From positions 1,563-64,445 of the forward strand of contig JABDEQ010000002.1 in assembly GCA_013286985.1 (NCBI GenBank): a stretch of DNA of 62,883 nt, written 5' to 3'. The notes below the pieces were generated by a model. The model had not been told where the DNA came from. It did no database searches and saw only the letters and a program-made list of their open reading frames with translations. Shown piece after piece: positions 60,525 to 62,883 of this stretch; position 1 is the first letter of the stretch, and each line of letters begins with the position of its first letter. The stretch comes from Bacteroidota bacterium. GTDB taxonomy: Bacteria > Bacteroidota > Bacteroidia > Sphingobacteriales > Sphingobacteriaceae. The position numbers and the translations under genes were made by a program.

Positions 60525-62711
60525 CTATTGTGGCGGTTTAGCCAAACAGAAACCTAAAGTATTATCATTGTACTGAATGTAAAAAGTATAGGCATATGGG
60601 GTAAATGCATAACAAACAATAGTTTTATCATATCCCCATATCCGAATGTTATAACCACATGGTGGAAGATTATTGGTTGTTACGGCCCATACTCCATTTT
60701 TACCTACGGCGGGCACTGGTACCGTTGCTCCAAATGCCTGCGATGTGCCATCAACAGTAAGCGCACTTGAGCCCGACGGAAGATAAAGGAACTCAAACGC
60801 AACGCCCAAACAATTATTCTCAATATCGGCAATGGAATAAGTTCCGGTTACCGGATTACCCTGTATCAACGTTCCGCAATCCTGGCCATTGTCAATGTTT
60901 ATAGTTACTGGGTTTGGTGGATGCACGTCTGTTCTTACTCGGTAGCGAGGTGTCATAACTCCTCCAATGGTTTCCATATAGAATTCATAAACATCCGAAT
61001 CCGGTAATATCAGCACACCAAGCAAATCACCATATACACTAACAAGCGTTGGCAGCGTATAGTCGACCAGATAATTATAATAACCAAGGTTATTAACTTG
61101 CGGAACTACGTTAGATACAGGTATTCCGCTATTAATAACAGTCTCTAATATATCAAAAGTGTTTGTTATTGGTGCAAAGGCGCTATCGGGCTGGCTGGCT
61201 TTTTTCAACATAATACGATACTTCACTTCACTTGCCGGGTTACCGTTGGAATCAGGAGGGGTTGAAATAATACCCGTTATCGGTATAGCCCCGTTAAATG
61301 AATAACCGGTATAAGAGTCAAAATTCAGGAGCCCGGTAGTTGTATCAACATTTGTAGACGGGAAAGTACCGATGGTGATAATGGTTGGCTGATTGTTACC
61401 TGTAACTGCAATAGTAGTATTGCGTATTTCAGTCCAGGCCTGTATCATGTTACCCCAAACAGGCACCCATGCCGGATTAACGGGAGGCAATTGGTTCCAT
61501 GAAAGTATGGCCATAACTTTTGCCAGGTATACATTTTGGCAACCTACCTTTTGGTAAGGCAACAAATTAACAGGTAATTCAACATTATAACAAAGACCGC
61601 CTGCGGGCAATGGTGTTATATCATGTACCCCTACAGATGATGTACCCATATAAACCCATCCCGAGCCAAAATCCATATAAAATGCCACATACTCCCTGCT
61701 ACCTGTTGTGCACAAGCCACCCGAAAAGCCCGACGATTGTTTCAGATTAACCGTTGCATTCAAAGTACTGGCATCACGGTTTAATCCCACACATTTCACT
61801 TCTTCATAGGTTGTGTTATAGTTAGGTTTATATATAGCGGGCATTATTTTAGCAATATCCAAACCTGCAGTTGCCAGTTCTGCATGAACTTGTGTTGTAT
61901 TTACCGTGCCGAGGCTTAATGCTTTAGTTACCGTAGTAAAACCTACCCTTTCAGGTGGCACACTGTTGCCATAAGCTTTTACCAAATCGGCAAGGGCCGC
62001 CGGTGCTTTTTGAGCAACCGTGGCCTGCTTCAACGCCGCAATGTTAATTGCAGCTGCCGGCAATGAGGTTGCTAAAGTTGTAACTTTTTCTTTCGCTACA
62101 TCAACCCCGATGTTAGTGAGGCCCTTTTTGAGCAAACATGCTAAAGAAGTACTTGGAGCAATCTGGATATTTACGTTCAATACATTACCCCAAACCGGAA
62201 TGTAGTTGGGATTTCCGGCAGGAGGTATAACGCTCCATGACAGAATAGCCCTAACTTGCGGCAATACGGGTGCCTCAAAACAACAGTGTTCTTCGGCAGG
62301 CGCAAAATGTAAGTTTACGGCATAATCCAGGGGATTTTCAGTAGTGTGCGGAATATCGTGTATATTAAAACTCTGCACGCCAAGGTCCTGCCATGTGGTA
62401 CCATAGTTGATAAAAAAACGCACGTACTCATTACTTCCCGGCGTGCATGGGCCGCCATTGTAACCGGCATTCAAATTAATTTTTACTATGCCCGACAATT
62501 CCTGTAAATCGGGATTATAGCCCACGCAGGTAATTTGTTCATAGGTGGTATCCCCGTTTTTAACTATAATAGGCTTAAATTTGCCGGCCAGGAGATCTGT
62601 AGCGGGCAATGTTCCGAAATAATTCGGATTCTGTAACAGCAACGACTGAACGTGGGTTCTTTCCAAAGGAAGTGCCGCTGTTTGTAGTGTTGGTTTTGTG
62701 GTGGTAGGCAT
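60525..62711 (-). CDS. Large hypothetical protein with an internal duplication
   Basis: 728 aa without a signal peptide. Two related blocks can be aligned: about 45-175 (TTYEQITCVGYNPDLQEL, NAGYNGGPCTPGSNEYVRFFINYGTTW, FNIHDI, VRAILSWSVIPP) and about 298-425 (TTYEEVKCVGLNRDASTL, SSGFSGGLCTTGSREYVAFYMDFGSGW, VGVHDI, VMAILSWNQLPP). Each is beta-rich with conserved Cys, and ends in a VWGN motif. A helical linker separates them. The last 300 residues are fibronectin-like beta strands. I do not recognise a family. Upstream of it the window ends. Confidence 0.7.
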   Translation of the reverse strand: MPTTTKPTLQTAALPLERTHVQSLLLQNPNYFGTLPATDLLAGKFKPIIVKNGDTTYEQITCVGYNPDLQELSGIVKINLNAGYNGGPCTPGSNEYVRFFINYGTTWQDLGVQSFNIHDIPHTTENPLDYAVNLHFAPAEEHCCFEAPVLPQVRAILSWSVIPPAGNPNYIPVWGNVLNVNIQIAPSTSLACLLKKGLTNIGVDVAKEKVTTLATSLPAAAINIAALKQATVAQKAPAALADLVKAYGNSVPPERVGFTTVTKALSLGTVNTTQVHAELATAGLDIAKIMPAIYKPNYNTTYEEVKCVGLNRDASTLNATVNLKQSSGFSGGLCTTGSREYVAFYMDFGSGWVYMGTSSVGVHDITPLPAGGLCYNVELPVNLLPYQKVGCQNVYLAKVMAILSWNQLPPVNPAWVPVWGNMIQAWTEIRNTTIAVTGNNQPTIITIGTFPSTNVDTTTGLLNFDSYTGYSFNGAIPITGIISTPPDSNGNPASEVKYRIMLKKASQPDSAFAPITNTFDILETVINSGIPVSNVVPQVNNLGYYNYLVDYTLPTLVSVYGDLLGVLILPDSDVYEFYMETIGGVMTPRYRVRTDVHPPNPVTINIDNGQDCGTLIQGNPVTGTYSIADIENNCLGVAFEFLYLPSGSSALTVDGTSQAFGATVPVPAVGKNGVWAVTTNNLPPCGYNIRIWGYDKTIVCYAFTPYAYTFYIQYNDNTLGFCLAKPPQ

Positions 62712-62883
62712 AAAATTGAAATATTTTTTGTGCCTACTCTTTTCCCTTTTCGGCTTCCGGGTGCTTACTCTTTTATGGATTTTCGGCTTTTTCCAGGCTT
62801 GTGCACAACAGGTAGCAGGGAGTATGTGGCATTTTATATGGATTTTGGCTTTTTCCAGTAAAATGAATTTTTAGGCTTTCTTT
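62712..62883. repeat. Short imperfect repeats upstream of the 728-aa gene
   Basis: ATGGATTTTCGGCTTTTTCCAG (62775-62796) and ATGGATTTTGGCTTTTTCCAG (62838-62858) repeat nearly exactly; GAGTAAGCAC and GAGTAGGCAC recur on the minus strand. It is probably the gene's 5' region with local duplication; the window stops here. Confidence 0.5.

Overview
The window looks like a chromosomal segment of a Bacteroidota bacterium, most likely Sphingobacteriaceae (Mucilaginibacter- or Pedobacter-like). This is inferred from family content: a GLPGLI protein next to a carboxypeptidase-regulatory TonB-receptor-like barrel, a Reg_prop/Y_Y_Y sensor kinase, several LytTR and LytS-type regulators, a Nudix-type sugar regulator, BlaI/BlaR1, a CE15 esterase, AT-rich spacers and no clear Shine-Dalgarno sequences. 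I see no rRNA, tRNA, CRISPR, phage or complete insertion sequence.

Layout. 0-8.4 kb: a small orphan protein, a cytosolic clostripain-like (C11) peptidase whose 5' end overlaps that of a divergent giant beta-propeller histidine kinase, then a Nudix-fold regulator with paired operators facing a periplasmic beta-propeller/sugar-isomerase pair. 8.5-16.1 kb: DUF4440, a TlpA-type thioredoxin, a DUF4365 nuclease-like protein, an acyltransferase, an alpha/beta hydrolase and RidA. 16.5-20.6 kb: an AraC-led operon (DUF417, AhpD-like, dehalogenase-like hydrolase, quinone oxidoreductase) resembling an electrophile or oxidant stress operon; the last gene carries an in-frame stop. 20.7-25 kb: an ABA4-like/membrane protein pair, a Crp-type regulator, a RES-domain protein between imperfect direct repeats, and a frameshifted DUF6090-like gene. 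25-33 kb: small enzymes and regulators, then the GLPGLI/TonB-like operon. 33-39 kb: a signalling block of three histidine kinases and two free response regulators; one kinase carries nine 21-residue coiled-coil repeats. 39-50 kb: metabolic and secreted proteins, and a blaI-blaR1 operon with a perfect operator palindrome.

50.5-55.3 kb holds the most unusual system, a compact lanthipeptide-like locus. A Cys/Thr-rich 148-residue candidate precursor is followed, on the same strand, by a HopA1-type (phospho-Ser/Thr lyase family) protein and, through a TAATG stop/start overlap, by a fusion of an RRE-like (PqqD-like) domain, a protein kinase and a LanC cyclase carrying a CCG zinc motif. A possible winged-helix regulator lies upstream. 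No exporter or protease is visible next to it. 55.8-62.7 kb: a CE15 glucuronoyl esterase behind a 22-bp perfect LacI-like operator, a phosphatidylserine/aromatic-amino-acid decarboxylase-family enzyme, a BamA-like barrel, and a large cytosolic protein with an internal duplication.

Spacers are rich in dispersed repeats: a TIR-bounded element of about 175 bp (three full and several partial copies), a family of near-identical hairpin terminators, a short REP-like palindrome family, and an element bounded by TGTCCC/GGGACA. These look like non-autonomous mobile or REP-type sequences. All functional statements rest on reading the sequence by eye and on remembered family patterns; no search was run.
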